DNA of 35,723 nucleotides from Verrucomicrobiota bacterium (GCA_030625775.1 DAOUQC010000053.1:1-35723); one strand, 5' to 3'; shown: positions 8,429-18,242, counted from the first letter of the stretch. Numbers and translations are program-made. The notes: generated from the letters alone by a model not told the origin.

Positions 8429-9694
8429 TCAGACAATGTAAAGGTCAACTACAGCGGTTTCGATCTCGCTTTCATCGCAGGTAGTTTCTTCCCGGGTTGC
8501 CAGGGTTTTGATAGTGATTTGTGGATAGTCCCCACCTATCACCACTGCAAGGTCGGCATTTTGCTGTTCGGCACTTTGGTATTGTTTGTTCACTTTCATC
8601 GCGGTGAGAGGAAAATTCACCCTCAGGCCGTCTTCACGCAATCGCTGGACGATCTGCAATCCAGCCGTGCGTTGCCCTTCATCGGCTATCACCACAAAAA
8701 CATCCAGGCTGTCTTCAGCCACTTCTTCTTCGAGCTGTTTATTAGCGGCCTCGGTTTCACGAATAAAATCGGTCACCACCACATCCCCCATGGCAAAGCC
8801 TGCTGCGGGCATGTCTACTCCACCGATCAATTGAACCAGTTGGTCATATCGTCCGCCTCCGGCAATGGCGCGCATGCCTTTGCCGATATCAAAAATTTCA
8901 AAAACCGGACCGCTGTAATAGGCGAGCCCACGCACGATACTCAAATCGATGCGGACAAAATCCCGCATGCCGCGTGCACCCAGATCCCTCAGAATTTGCT
9001 GCAGTGACTCGCATTTTTCTTCGGCGATGCCCGAGTCAATGAACTTCCTCACCGCAGCCAGACTAGTGCCCAGTTCGGCCAGTTTCGCTTCCAGCTTGTC
9101 AGCCTTGTCACGCTCGAGCTTGTCGATCACTTGCAGAAAAATATCTGTTTTTTCGACGTCGATGCCTTCTTGCTCGACGAACAGCGACCACGCGCTGCGG
9201 TCGCTCAGTTTGATGGCAAAGTCTTCCGCTCCAAAACCCAGATCGCGCATCAGGTCGATCGACAGTGCTATCAGCTCGGCGTCCGCTGCGGGTGAGGACT
9301 CACCAAGGATGTCACAGTTGAACTGATAAAACTCCCGCAAGCGCCCCTTCTGTTGTTTTTCGTAGCGGAAAAACTGACCGATGGAAAACCACTTGAGAGG
9401 TTTGCGAAAATCGCGTTGCCGGGCGGCCGCCATGCGGGCAAGGGAAGGGGTCAGCTCCGGGCGCATCGACACAGCCCGCTCACCCTTGTCAGTGAAACAA
9501 AACAGCTGGTTGGCGATTTCCTCCCCGCTTTTGCGTTTGTATAAATCGGTCGGTTCGAGGATGGGGCCATCGTATTCGACAAAACCATAGCTCTTCGCCA
9601 CCGCACGCCATTTCCCGAAAAGGTAATTGCGTGCCGCGCAGTCAGCCGGATAAAAATCGCGAAATCCCGGCAGAGTCTGGAATTTCTGAGCCAT
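8429..9694 (-). CDS. hisS: Histidyl-tRNA synthetase
   Basis: Charges tRNA-His. The 421-residue protein shows class II motif 2 (MRPELTPSLARM), the FRYEKQQKGRLREFYQFN strand-loop that contacts ATP and tRNA, and the HisRS-specific stretches RGLAYYSGPVFEIF and IAGGGRYDQLV, followed by an anticodon-binding C-terminal domain. In the first of these the more common wording is RGLDYYTG. The Ala variant is seen in some HisRS lineages and is not a sign of damage. The start is ATG 9694. It is divergent from recF with 94 bp between them and probably heads a hisS-aspS transcript. Confidence 0.96.
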   Translation of the reverse strand: MAQKFQTLPGFRDFYPADCAARNYLFGKWRAVAKSYGFVEYDGPILEPTDLYKRKSGEEIANQLFCFTDKGERAVSMRPELTPSLARMAAARQRDFRKPLKWFSIGQFFRYEKQQKGRLREFYQFNCDILGESSPAADAELIALSIDLMRDLGFGAEDFAIKLSDRSAWSLFVEQEGIDVEKTDIFLQVIDKLERDKADKLEAKLAELGTSLAAVRKFIDSGIAEEKCESLQQILRDLGARGMRDFVRIDLSIVRGLAYYSGPVFEIFDIGKGMRAIAGGGRYDQLVQLIGGVDMPAAGFAMGDVVVTDFIRETEAANKQLEEEVAEDSLDVFVVIADEGQRTAGLQIVQRLREDGLRVNFPLTAMKVNKQYQSAEQQNADLAVVIGGDYPQITIKTLATREETTCDESEIETAVVDLYIV

Positions 9695-9788
9695 GTGAAG
9701 CGGCGAGAAGATGCACGCGAAGGGCAGGAATTCAATGGAAAAAATTGCGCAGAAGCACGGACTTGTGCCACTGTAATCTCCCTACGCC

Positions 9789-10865
9789 ATGCTATCCTCT
9801 CTCGAATTGAATCAATTTCGCTGTTTTGAGTCTCTGCGACTGGATTTGCAGCCGGGGCTGACGATTTTTGTTGGCAACAACGCCCAAGGCAAGACTTCCA
9901 TTCTCGAAGCGGCTTGTGCGGTGCTGCGTTTGCAATCGCCGAGAACCTCGACTCTGGGCGATCTGATCCGGATGGGGCCGGGAGCGGGTAAGGGTTTTTC
10001 GGTGCGTGGGCAGTACGGCGATTGTGAGTTGAGCTTGCGGCATACCGCCAAGGGGGGGCGCAAATTGGCCGTCGATGGAGAGAACCAGGGGCGTTCATCT
10101 GCGTATTTGCGCTACAGCGGTCTGGTCGTTTGGATCGCATCCGATGATCTGGCTTTGGTCAAAGGTGGAGGCAGCACCCGCAGGCGTTACCTTGATTTCA
10201 TGGCGTCCCAGCTTTTTCCGCTCTATCGGCCAGCACTTAAAGCTTATGATCGTGCTTTGCGATCGCGGAATTTTTTGCTCAAGCGTGATGCCTCGCCTAA
10301 TTGGGCGCAGATCGATGCTTACACCAAAATTCTGATTGAGAACGGCGGAGTGTTGACCCGGCACCGTAGTGAACTCGTGGCCGCCTTGGCCCCATTGGCA
10401 GCGGCTTCGCAAAAACAGATCAGCGGGCAGGACGAATCCTTGAGTATAGAGTACCAGGCTGCTTCCGGTACCGGGGATGATCTTGCGGCTGAGCTACTTC
10501 GTCGTCGTCCGGATGAACTTCGCCGTCGCCAGACCCTCGCCGGACCGCATCGAGATGACCTGACTTTCATGGTGAACGACATGCCTGCCGCAAAATTTGC
10601 CTCTGAAGGCCAGCAGCGTACTTTGGCCCTGGCTTTAAAATTAGCTCAAAGCCACTTGTTTATCGGGAAAACCGCCCGTCCGCCGGTCTTGCTCATCGAT
10701 GATGTGTTCGGGGAACTCGACCCCGATCGTCGCAATGCCTTGATGGAAGCCTGGCCTGAAGATTCACAAAAACTTGTCACCACCACTCACCTCGATTGGT
10801 TGGATTCCAGCCGCGTCGATGCCCGAATCTGGAAAGTTGACTCGGCTCAGTTACGGCAGGCTTGA
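9789..10865 (+). CDS. recF: DNA replication and repair protein RecF
   Basis: RecF is an SMC-like ATPase that helps load RecA at single-strand gaps. The 358-residue protein starts MLSSLELNQFRCFESLRLDL, the characteristic RecF opening. Walker A is GNNAQGKT (29-36). The ABC signature is SEGQQRTLALAL (about 270-282), and Walker B with D-loop is PPVLLIDDVFGELD (about 297-311). It is a full-length, intact member. Unlike the classical dnaA-dnaN-recF order, it stands alone here, divergent from hisS and followed by tRNA-Phe. It lies under 3 kb from another SMC-type repair complex, SbcCD, but nothing suggests coregulation. Confidence 0.96.
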   Translation: MLSSLELNQFRCFESLRLDLQPGLTIFVGNNAQGKTSILEAACAVLRLQSPRTSTLGDLIRMGPGAGKGFSVRGQYGDCELSLRHTAKGGRKLAVDGENQGRSSAYLRYSGLVVWIASDDLALVKGGGSTRRRYLDFMASQLFPLYRPALKAYDRALRSRNFLLKRDASPNWAQIDAYTKILIENGGVLTRHRSELVAALAPLAAASQKQISGQDESLSIEYQAASGTGDDLAAELLRRRPDELRRRQTLAGPHRDDLTFMVNDMPAAKFASEGQQRTLALALKLAQSHLFIGKTARPPVLLIDDVFGELDPDRRNALMEAWPEDSQKLVTTTHLDWLDSSRVDARIWKVDSAQLRQA

Positions 10866-10907
10866 AGGGAGTCTTTGGAAGCCTCCTGAAATCCTTGGTA
10901 TTTCTGG

Positions 10908-10935
10908 TTGTCAATTCAAGGGAGCGGGGTAAAGG
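10908..10935 (+). promoter_or_regulatory. Possible sigma-70-type promoter for tRNA-Phe
   Basis: TTGTCA at 10908-10913 and TAAAGG at 10930-10935 are separated by 16 bp and point toward the tRNA about 60 bp downstream. A small CCGGT-CACT-ACCGG palindrome follows at 10972-10985. The -10 match is weak, so this is only a candidate. Confidence 0.25.
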
Positions 10936-10998
10936 TATCGCACTTCTCACCTTGGTGTGTGAAAAACCTGTCCGGTCACTACCGGAAAATACCGAAGC

Positions 10999-11071
<73 letters not shown>

Positions 11072-11259
11072 CCTCTGGTTTCCTATCAGAGGATCTTCCG
11101 TCGCTATTCAAAGTTTGTTAAAAGGCGTGTTCAAAGCAACGCTTTGCAAAAACAGTTAGCGAATTTGCGCAAAATTCTCAGCTGAACAAATCCTACTCCA
11201 TTACTTCCTAAAAGAAAACGTAGTGGGGGGCCACACCAGGTTTTGGGAAAAGGCGCAAC

Positions 11260-11679
11260 TTACCACCAGGCGCCATAGGGGCCCCAGACCCCCCAGGCCT
11301 CTGTGGCCATCATATGTAAATCAACCGTCTCATTCACCGCATCCTGGTGACGCATTTCAGCCGTATTCTGGTGAACATCCCACCCTTCGTATCTCCTGTA
11401 ATTCTCCAACCTGCCCACATACAGACTCTTGTCTTTAATCGCATCAGCATAAAAATAGAAAGTCTTTCCGTCTCGGCGACGTTTAGTCACCACCAACTGC
11501 TCCAGGGTTTTCAGATGCGCGAGTTTTTCCGGAGTATCGGCTTCCATTTTTTTGAATCCTGCACGTGAGAGTTCCCGCCTTGTGTCGAGCAGATTCACTT
11601 CTGCAACTGACCTGCAACTTATCAAGCCAAGACCTGTGAAGAGAAGAACGATTGTTATATTCAAAAAATTCTTTTTCAT
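11260..11679 (-). CDS. Small predicted lipoprotein, function unknown
   Basis: This 139-residue protein is not recognised. It opens MKKNFLNITIVLLFTGLGLISC, a lipoprotein signal peptide with lipobox LISC and lipidated Cys22. The mature part is hydrophilic and mixed-charge, with a helical stretch (DTRRELSRAGFKKMEADTPE), a central RRRDGKTFYFYADA strand region and a tryptophan- and glycine-rich C-terminus (WGVWGPYGAWW). The KFYFYAD-type segment and the acidic/basic helix suggest a small periplasmic alpha/beta fold anchored to the outer membrane. The start is ATG 11679. The 295-bp gap to the divergent DUF4136 lipoprotein gene must hold the promoters for both, but no clear boxes were found in it. 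Confidence 0.7.
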   Translation of the reverse strand: MKKNFLNITIVLLFTGLGLISCRSVAEVNLLDTRRELSRAGFKKMEADTPEKLAHLKTLEQLVVTKRRRDGKTFYFYADAIKDKSLYVGRLENYRRYEGWDVHQNTAEMRHQDAVNETVDLHMMATEAWGVWGPYGAWW

Positions 11680-11974
11680 ATTATTTTCCGTTTTTAAAAT
11701 TTTATCTAGCCGGGCAACTTTTACAGAAGCTCTTTTTGCCCTGGCTCAGGACAGTGCGCATTAAGAGTGATCTAATTTTAACGACTTGCGGGGTATTGCA
11801 ATTTCTAAATTTTCGCAGGAAAACTATATCAAGCCAATGCTGAGGAAGACCCTGAAACCTGTTACCACCCAATAGATCAAGCCTTGTGCAAAAAACGCAT
11901 TGACTCCGAGGTGAGTATTATGCCAAAAGCTTGCCTATCAGAATAATCGAAAACTTCTTTTAGAAGGCCAAACC

Positions 11975-12550
11975 ATGAGCACCAAACTACGCTTCTTTTT
12001 CGTTCTTGCCCTGACACCTTTTGTGCTCAGTTCGTGCTCAACCCTCAAGGTTGATTCCGATCACGCGGCATCGAGCGATTTCTCAAAATACTCCACTTAC
12101 CGATGGATCGCGGCTCCTTCCAGTGCCGGAGGTGGAAAACCTCGTGTTGACAATCCCATACTTCGCAAAGCCGTTCATGAACAAGTTGATGAGCAATTGC
12201 AAAAAAGAGGTTTTCGCCGGGTCGACCAGGGGTCGAGCGATCTACTCGTCGGTTACTTCGCTTCTGCCACCAGCAAAACCCAGGTGACTCAAGTGGATAG
12301 CAGCATGGGCTTCAGTTCCGGCCTACCGCACTACGTCCGCACCGAATACATGATGCCCTCCACTGCTACCCTCGTAAATCACTTTGAAGAAGGATCCCTC
12401 ATTGTCGGTGTCGGGGATGCGAGAACCCGGCAAATTCTCTGGCGTGGTTCCGCCGAGGCCCAGATCGACCTCGATGACAGCATCAGTCGCCGTCAGAGCA
12501 GGGTTCAGAATGCTGTTTCAAAAATGTTCCGAGGTTTTCCAAAAAAGTGA
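11975..12550 (+). CDS. DUF4136-family lipoprotein
   Basis: The 191-residue protein has a lipoprotein signal peptide ending LSSC, with lipidated Cys21. The mature domain begins VDSDHAASSDFSKYSTYRW, the opening of the DUF4136 fold, in which a short strand is followed by the F-x-x-Y-x-T-Y/F-x-W signature. It continues with a helix (LRKAVHEQVDEQLQKRGF), a central strand DLLVGYFAS and a late ARTRQILWRGSAEAQID segment that closes the fold. The family is common in outer-membrane-associated lipoproteins of Gram-negatives. Its biochemical role is not known. The start is ATG 11975. The GACGGA-CTA-TCCGTC hairpin 15 bp after the stop (12565-12579) lacks a T-run. Confidence 0.85.
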   Translation: MSTKLRFFFVLALTPFVLSSCSTLKVDSDHAASSDFSKYSTYRWIAAPSSAGGGKPRVDNPILRKAVHEQVDEQLQKRGFRRVDQGSSDLLVGYFASATSKTQVTQVDSSMGFSSGLPHYVRTEYMMPSTATLVNHFEEGSLIVGVGDARTRQILWRGSAEAQIDLDDSISRRQSRVQNAVSKMFRGFPKK

Positions 12551-12903
12551 TCCCGTGATCCTAAGACGGACTATCCGTCAGCTTCTGTAATATGCCTATA
12601 GCACATAAGCTCGTGTAAGTAAGAATTCCGGTGCTTTATTGGCCGATTAGAAAACTATTCAGATGACCCTGAGGATCGTATATTTGTCGGAAGCCCTTTT
12701 GGCACCTGTGTGTGGGTAGTTGTTTTTATTACAGGGGCTAACACTATCTTCGATGCAGGTTGAAGCATTGGAATGATAGGAAAGCTTACACCTTCGAATG
12801 CCTGCCTGATGCTTCAGGAAAGGATCATTTGTGTAGAGACCTCAGACCAGGTGGCCTGGGCTGGGTATGTGCCGGAACTTCGTCCTTGGTGAAGGAGTGC
12901 TGC
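12551..12903. other. Intergenic region without recognisable gene
   Basis: This 353-bp stretch lies between convergent genes (DUF4136 lipoprotein and a small membrane protein). It contains the short palindromes GACGGA-CTA-TCCGTC at 12565-12579 and CCAGG-TGG-CCTGG at 12847-12859, neither followed by a T-run. No open frame of credible length, tRNA-like fold or family repeat was seen. Confidence 0.5.
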
Positions 12904-13119
12904 CTATTTCGTGGAAAGCCAGAAAAGTAGTCGGGCAAAAAGGAGCATTACGGCCACCTCGATGGTGAGGGGCATCAATGCTGAAAATGAGCTGCTGTCC
13001 ATCGACACTACCATTGTCTTTATTATGTCGAAATAACCGTAAACCCTGTAGACGGCAAACAAGATTACAGCGACACCAAGGATTATCAGGAATTTTGAAA
13101 AAATTTGTGCAATTATCAT
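12904..13119 (-). CDS. Small inner-membrane protein, 71 residues, function unknown
   Basis: The product consists almost entirely of two hydrophobic helices: about residues 8-30 (LIILGVAVILFAVYRVYGYF) and 48-67 (LMPLTIEVAVMLLFARLLFW). A short polar loop of about 17 residues joins them, and the tail is basic (STK). The pattern of two clean helices with a charged end supports a real small membrane protein, although no strong ribosome-binding site precedes the ATG at 13119. The family was not recognised. It lies alone between two large gene-free stretches. Confidence 0.5.
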   Translation of the reverse strand: MIIAQIFSKFLIILGVAVILFAVYRVYGYFDIIKTMVVSMDSSSFSALMPLTIEVAVMLLFARLLFWLSTK

Positions 13120-13547
13120 AGTGCGGATGTGGGGGGGATGAAGAGGGGGGGTCGTTTTTTACAGTAGTTTATGTGAACAGATCATATGCTTGCCTGCTAA
13201 GGTAAGTCAATGGGGGGAATGAAAGTGGTGGACATTGATTAACATTCAGAGCTGTAGAGCTTCGCCTAATTTGCTCCACGTCAGGGTGGGGAACTGTGGA
13301 AAACCCGAAGGCAAGGGCTTTTTGATGAAAACTGGGTTTAATGATTCTGACCCTGCGGGTGTCCTGCCCCTGGGTTTAGCGTGGGAGCATGTTGAATCGG
13401 GTGATTTTGAAAAATATTAAGGCTTGTTTTTTTGATTGTCAGTTTGTTTGTTTTCCATGGGATATTGGATGGACTCACGAGGGTGCTGACGATATAGGAA
13501 GGTGTTTGGTTTTATTTTTTGGTAATCAGAAATTCTCCGCTAATTAG
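13120..13547. other. Intergenic region upstream of sbcD
   Basis: A 428-bp stretch with no credible gene. It holds G-runs (13131-13149) and A/T-rich DNA just before sbcD (about 13423-13520), which probably contains its promoter, though no well-spaced boxes were found. A TTG-initiated 61-codon frame at 13235-13420 has no coding character. Confidence 0.45.
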
Positions 13548-14762
13548 ATGAAAATCCTCCATACGGCAGATTGGCACCTGGGCCAGAATTTCCATGGGCG
13601 GGATCGTTTGGACGAGCAGCGGGTTTTTATCGATTTCCTGTTGGCGACAATCGAGTCGCGGGAGATCGATCTGCTGATCGTGGCGGGGGATATTTTTGAT
13701 ACGGCCAACCCTCCGCGGGCAGCGGAGCAGCTTTATTACGATTTTATCACCCGGCTGTATGCCTTGGAGCATTGTGAGGTGGTGATTGTCGGGGGGAATC
13801 ACGATTCAGCGGCCCAGTTGGAGGCGCCACGCGGTGTTTTGTCCCATTTGCGCATTCACGTCGTCGGGGCGTTGCCCGATGATTTGTCACAAGCTGTTTT
13901 GCGTTTCGAGTGCAGGGGCCGGCGGCTCTGCGTTGCGGCGCTTCCTTTCCTGCGGGATCGGGATGTGCGGCGGGCGGTCGAGGGGGAAAGTTTTGATGCG
14001 ATGGAGGCGCGCACCAAGGCGGGGATCGTCAAGGTTTATCGGGATATGGCGGCTCTGACGGCAAAGGACAAAAAGCCGGATGAAATTATTCTCGCTACCG
14101 GGCATCTGACGGCGGTCGACGGCGCTTTGACGGATGGAGAGCGCAGTATTCATATAGGCAAGCTTGGTAGCATCGGGGCCGGGCAGTTGGGGCCGGGCTT
14201 TGATTACGTTGCTCTGGGGCATTTGCATCATCCACAGGCGGTGGGGAATGAGGAAAATATCCGCTACTCGGGCAGTCCTATTCCACTTAGCTTTTCAGAG
14301 TCGGATAAAAAAGAGCTGCGGCTGCTGACTATCACTGAAGGTCATGGCTTCGAGCATGAGGCGCTTGCCATTCCACTTGCCCGACGGCTGCTGCGTTTTT
14401 CCGGCAGCCTCAACGAGGTGCTCAAGGCGATCGATGAACTGAGTGTCGCTGATGATGAACTGTGTCCCTGGATTGAAGTTACCCTGACGGAGGGGGAGAT
14501 CAGTCCGGCGATCAATGACCAGGTCAGGGTGGCGGCTGCGGGAAAAAAGGCGGAGGTGCTGAAGGTCGGCAGACAGATCAGTGCGGTTCGTTTGGATGAG
14601 GAGGGGCTCGATTCAGAATCCAGCAAGGCGATCCATGAGTGGGAGCCGCAGGCGGTTTTTGAGAAGCGGGTGGAAACTTACCAGGGGGATGTTGATGCCG
14701 ATAAGTTGAAGGAATGTTTTAACCATGTGCTGACTGCGGTGCAGGAGGAGCAAGCTCGATGA
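13548..14762 (+). CDS. sbcD: Nuclease SbcCD subunit D
   Basis: SbcD is the Mn-dependent nuclease subunit (the bacterial Mre11) that opens hairpins and trims DNA ends together with the SbcC ATPase. The 404-residue protein has the calcineurin-type phosphoesterase motifs: TADWHLG with Asp8 and His10, VAGDIFDTA with Asp48, and GGNHDS with Asn84, His85 and Asp86. ATGHLTA and YVALGHLHHPQ come later. A C-terminal capping domain follows, of the kind that contacts the SbcC coiled coil. Its TGA stop overlaps the ATG of sbcC by 4 bp (ATGA), which indicates translational coupling. Confidence 0.96.
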   Translation: MKILHTADWHLGQNFHGRDRLDEQRVFIDFLLATIESREIDLLIVAGDIFDTANPPRAAEQLYYDFITRLYALEHCEVVIVGGNHDSAAQLEAPRGVLSHLRIHVVGALPDDLSQAVLRFECRGRRLCVAALPFLRDRDVRRAVEGESFDAMEARTKAGIVKVYRDMAALTAKDKKPDEIILATGHLTAVDGALTDGERSIHIGKLGSIGAGQLGPGFDYVALGHLHHPQAVGNEENIRYSGSPIPLSFSESDKKELRLLTITEGHGFEHEALAIPLARRLLRFSGSLNEVLKAIDELSVADDELCPWIEVTLTEGEISPAINDQVRVAAAGKKAEVLKVGRQISAVRLDEEGLDSESSKAIHEWEPQAVFEKRVETYQGDVDADKLKECFNHVLTAVQEEQAR

Positions 14763-17700
14763 AAATCCTCAAAGTCACTTTTAATAATCTGAATTCGCTC
14801 AAGGGGGAGCACTGTATCGACTTCGAAAACGGCTTGCTCGGCGAGGCGGGCATATTTTCAATCACCGGCCCGACGGGGGCGGGCAAGAGCACGATTCTCG
14901 ATGCGATCACGCTGGCTCTATTTGGCAAGGCGGCTCGTTATGAGAGCGAGGCCAGTCCGGGGGAGATGATGACCCGTGGCACGGGTGAATGTGCTGCCGA
15001 GGTGTTATTTGAATGTCGTAAAGGGCGCTACGTTGCCAAATGGACCCGTGCCCGTGCGCGTAAAAAAGCCGGGGGAAAGCTCCAGCACGCCAAGCGGGAA
15101 ATTTCTGAAATGGGATCAGGGGATATTCTCGCAGAAAAAATCAAAGAGGCGGACGATCTGGTGGAAGAACTCACTGGCCTCGATTACCAGCGCTTCCTCA
15201 GATCGGTGTTGCTGGCGCAGGGGCGATTCAAAGAATTCCTGGATGCGGGTGACAATGAACGTGGTGACTTACTGGAAAAAATCACCGGCACGGAAATATA
15301 CTCCCGTATCAGTCGGAAGACTTACGAATTTCAGTCTGAAAAAAAGGACCAGATTGACCAGGCCCGACAGCAAATGGATGGCTTGCAGCTGAAAAGTGAG
15401 GAGGAGCTGGATGCTCTGCGCAAAGAGCAGTCTGAAAAGGAGGAGGCCTTGCAGGACTTGGAAAAAACAGGCGCAGGATTGAAAAAAAAGATCAAGCTCT
15501 TTGAGGACTTTGATAAACAGAGCAAAACACTCGATGAATTAAAACAAGAGCTGGAGGCTTGGAAAATCGAAGACGAGGCCTTTGCCGCTGAGCGTGAACG
15601 CCTGGGCAAACATGAAGCGACGCAGGTATTTCAGGAGGCTCTGATCAAGCTTGATGAGCAGAGGTCGCAGCATCGGGCCTTGTCCATGCAGTTGGAGGGT
15701 TTATCAGCGGACGCCAGGCAAAAACAATCCAGGGCGGGAACGGTTCTCATCGCTACGGTGGCTTTTGTCGAGACGGCGATCAAAACAAAGGCTGGTGAGA
15801 TCCAAGCGGGGGAAACAAAGAAGGAGAAATTTGCCGATGAGGAACAGGTGGTTAATGCTTGGCTCAAAACCTATGATGCGGACAAGGGAATCGAAGTAAT
15901 TTTGCCTGATATCCGCAGTCTCGGGGAAACAATCCGTAGTCAGCATGCCGAGCAAGCTGGTCAGCAGGAGCGGCTGGATCAGGTGGCCAGTGATCAGGAG
16001 CAGCTCGAAAAGGATTGGGTGCAAAAAAAAGCAGAGATGGCTGCTTCAAATGAAAAGTTGGTGATCGCACGAAGTGCTCTTGAAGCAGCTGAAAAAAGCT
16101 TTGTTGAATCGGCTGGGGAACAAAGCATCGAGCAGTGGCGGGAGCAGGCGAAATTCCAGCGGACAGAAGGGGAGGGGGGCAGGAATTTGCAAAGTATTCG
16201 CCAGGTCTGGTCGGCAACATTCGAAAAGGCCGAGCAAAGTGAGCAGGTGCTCCCGGTTTTGCGTGAAGCTTGCAAAAAGGCCAGGCAAGTCCACAGCAAT
16301 CAGCAGGAGGTCAATGGCAAAGCGCAAGCGGTGCTGGAGGACAAGGAGCGTATTTATCAGCAGGCTCGTCTGATCGCTACCTACGAGCAGCAGCGTGGTG
16401 ATCTTAAATCGGGAGAAGCTTGTCCGCTTTGTGGTGCGGAAGAGCATCCATATGCGGAGCAGCTTGAAAACAATGAAAATGCCGACCTGCAGGCTCTGAA
16501 CGAGCAGAAAAAGGTGGTGCAGCTTGAGAGGGAGGCGCTCAATGACAAGTCGCAGCAAGTGGTTAAGGCTGAAAGTGCTCTCGATCACCAGGAACTGAAA
16601 AATAAAGAATTGGGTGATACCCTGCAACAAAAAGTGGCTGAATTTAATGCGGCGGCAGAGCAGATCGCCTACTCTTCATCGATTGAAGAGGTCCAGGCTT
16701 TCGAGGATTTTTTGCTAAAGATCGAGCAGCAGCGTGAGCAGACGGAAAGCAGAATCGAGAGGCTTGAAATTCTTGAAAAAGAGCAAAGGGAAAAGCGGCA
16801 GGGTTTTGAAAAGCTGGAAGGCGAACAGCGTGTGGCGGGCTCACAGCTCGAAAGTCTGGAGCAGTTAAAAGATAAATTGGTGGAGACAGGCCAGGGGCTG
16901 GAGAAAAGGATCGCAGATGGCGGGGTGGCAATTTTGTCACTGCTCAAAAAGTTCAATCAAAAGTTGGTTGGTTATGGCGGGAAGGTTTCTGCCGCTGATG
17001 AAACGCAGCGCTGTAGCAAGGATTTGGAGGGGCGTGTTTATGCCTATCATTCCAAGGTCAAAGAGCTTGAGTCCGCGAGGGGGCAGATCAAGGATCTCGC
17101 TGGGCAGCTCAAAATGTTGGGGCAGGAACTCAAACGCTTCGAAGAGGAAGGTGGTGTGTGGAGGGACAAGTTGGAGGGGTTTGATAAAACTGTGGAGCAG
17201 GATCTGGCGATGGATTTGGAGGTGTCAGGGGACGAAATGCAGCGCCGTCAGAATTGCCTGGAGATGAATGATGAGGCCAGGCAAGCGGAGCAAAAGTTTA
17301 AGCAGCAGGGTGAGGTCTGCGAGCAACAATCCCAAATTATCAAAGCTGATACTGAGGCGATTAGGGTCTCTCTGGATGAGTCACCTTTTGAGTCTATCGA
17401 TGCACTTAGGGAAGCCCGCTTAGATGCCGGGAGTTTGAAGCAAATCAAGCTCAAACAGGAAGGTTTGAAGGAGAGACGGCATACCCTGCAGGGGCAGATG
17501 GTGCAAACACAGAAGGAGCTCAAAAAGTTGGAGGATGAGCTTATTCCCAGTGCCGATGAGTTTGTCACTATAGAGTTTGAATTCAAGGAGCTGAGCGAGC
17601 AACAGAATGCAAATAACAGGCGTCTGGGTGAAATTACTTTGCTCATCAAGCAGGATGCCGAGGCCCGGGTTGAGCAGGCGGGACAGCTCAAGCAGATCGA

Positions 17701-18229
17701 GGTCTTGGAAAAAGAGCTGCGTCCCTGGAGTGAACTCAATGCCCTGATAGGTTCGGCCAACGGCAGTGTGTTTTCAAAGTTCGCCCAGGGGCTGACTTTA
17801 GCGCAACTGCTGCAACTGGCGAATCGTCATCTCATCGAGATCAATGACCGTTATCAAATCCAGCGCAGCAGTGAGGGCGAGTTGGGTTTGCAAATCATCG
17901 ATTTGTATCAGGGGGATGCGGTGCGTCCCACTCGCAGTCTTTCCGGGGGTGAGTCGTTTTTGATCAGTCTGGCGCTGGCGCTCGGCCTTTCTGATTTGGC
18001 GGGCAGTGATACCCGGATTGAGAGTTTGTTTATTGACGAAGGTTTTGGTACGCTGGATTCCGAGACTTTGGATATGGCTTTGGCTGCTTTGGAGAACCTG
18101 CGTATGAGTAATCGCACGATCGGCATTATTTCCCATGTGGATGCGCTCAAGCAGCGTATCAGTGCACAGATACAGGTTAGTAAGTCGAGTAACGGATATG
18201 GGGCTTTGGAAATTGTGAATGGGGGGTAG
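14759..18229 (+). CDS. sbcC: Nuclease SbcCD subunit C
   Basis: SbcC is the SMC/Rad50-like ATPase partner of SbcD. The 1156-residue length is within the family range. Walker A is GPTGAGKST (37-45). Long glutamate-, lysine- and glutamine-rich coiled coils run from about 190 to 1000. They are interrupted by the zinc-hook motif CPLC, Cys555 to Cys558, almost at the centre, where two molecules would dimerise. The C-terminal ATPase half has the signature SLSGGES (about 1060-1066) and Walker B LFIDEGFGTLD, with Asp1093 and Glu1094. All functional motifs are intact. It is cotranscribed with sbcD. The end of the gene runs into a G-rich tract and a family 2 repeat, so transcription probably ends in the repeat region. 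Confidence 0.96.
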   Translation: MKILKVTFNNLNSLKGEHCIDFENGLLGEAGIFSITGPTGAGKSTILDAITLALFGKAARYESEASPGEMMTRGTGECAAEVLFECRKGRYVAKWTRARARKKAGGKLQHAKREISEMGSGDILAEKIKEADDLVEELTGLDYQRFLRSVLLAQGRFKEFLDAGDNERGDLLEKITGTEIYSRISRKTYEFQSEKKDQIDQARQQMDGLQLKSEEELDALRKEQSEKEEALQDLEKTGAGLKKKIKLFEDFDKQSKTLDELKQELEAWKIEDEAFAAERERLGKHEATQVFQEALIKLDEQRSQHRALSMQLEGLSADARQKQSRAGTVLIATVAFVETAIKTKAGEIQAGETKKEKFADEEQVVNAWLKTYDADKGIEVILPDIRSLGETIRSQHAEQAGQQERLDQVASDQEQLEKDWVQKKAEMAASNEKLVIARSALEAAEKSFVESAGEQSIEQWREQAKFQRTEGEGGRNLQSIRQVWSATFEKAEQSEQVLPVLREACKKARQVHSNQQEVNGKAQAVLEDKERIYQQARLIATYEQQRGDLKSGEACPLCGAEEHPYAEQLENNENADLQALNEQKKVVQLEREALNDKSQQVVKAESALDHQELKNKELGDTLQQKVAEFNAAAEQIAYSSSIEEVQAFEDFLLKIEQQREQTESRIERLEILEKEQREKRQGFEKLEGEQRVAGSQLESLEQLKDKLVETGQGLEKRIADGGVAILSLLKKFNQKLVGYGGKVSAADETQRCSKDLEGRVYAYHSKVKELESARGQIKDLAGQLKMLGQELKRFEEEGGVWRDKLEGFDKTVEQDLAMDLEVSGDEMQRRQNCLEMNDEARQAEQKFKQQGEVCEQQSQIIKADTEAIRVSLDESPFESIDALREARLDAGSLKQIKLKQEGLKERRHTLQGQMVQTQKELKKLEDELIPSADEFVTIEFEFKELSEQQNANNRRLGEITLLIKQDAEARVEQAGQLKQIEVLEKELRPWSELNALIGSANGSVFSKFAQGLTLAQLLQLANRHLIEINDRYQIQRSSEGELGLQIIDLYQGDAVRPTRSLSGGESFLISLALALGLSDLAGSDTRIESLFIDEGFGTLDSETLDMALAALENLRMSNRTIGIISHVDALKQRISAQIQVSKSSNGYGALEIVNGG

Positions 18230-18242
18230 GGGGTAGGGGGGA

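Noticed and set aside
11072-11092. CCTCTG...CAGAGG hairpin right after tRNA-Phe as a terminator
   Set aside because: The stem is only 6 bp and no T-run follows, so it is too weak to call.
12565-12579. GACGGA-CTA-TCCGTC as a terminator of the DUF4136 gene
   Set aside because: A perfect but short stem followed by AGCTTCTG rather than a T-run. Recorded only as a palindrome in the intergenic entry.
13131-13149. G-rich tract as a further family 2 copy
   Set aside because: It shares only G-runs and GATGAA with the family. The diagnostic GTAAAACGCAATG and CAATCCATTTTAC blocks are absent.
13235-13420. A 61-codon frame upstream of sbcD
   Set aside because: It starts at TTG without a ribosome-binding site, has no domain, membrane or signal features, and lies in a low-information intergenic stretch.
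13548-18229. SbcCD next to RecF as a phage-defence island
   Set aside because: Both are ordinary housekeeping repair proteins with intact family motifs. No defence-type partner genes accompany them.
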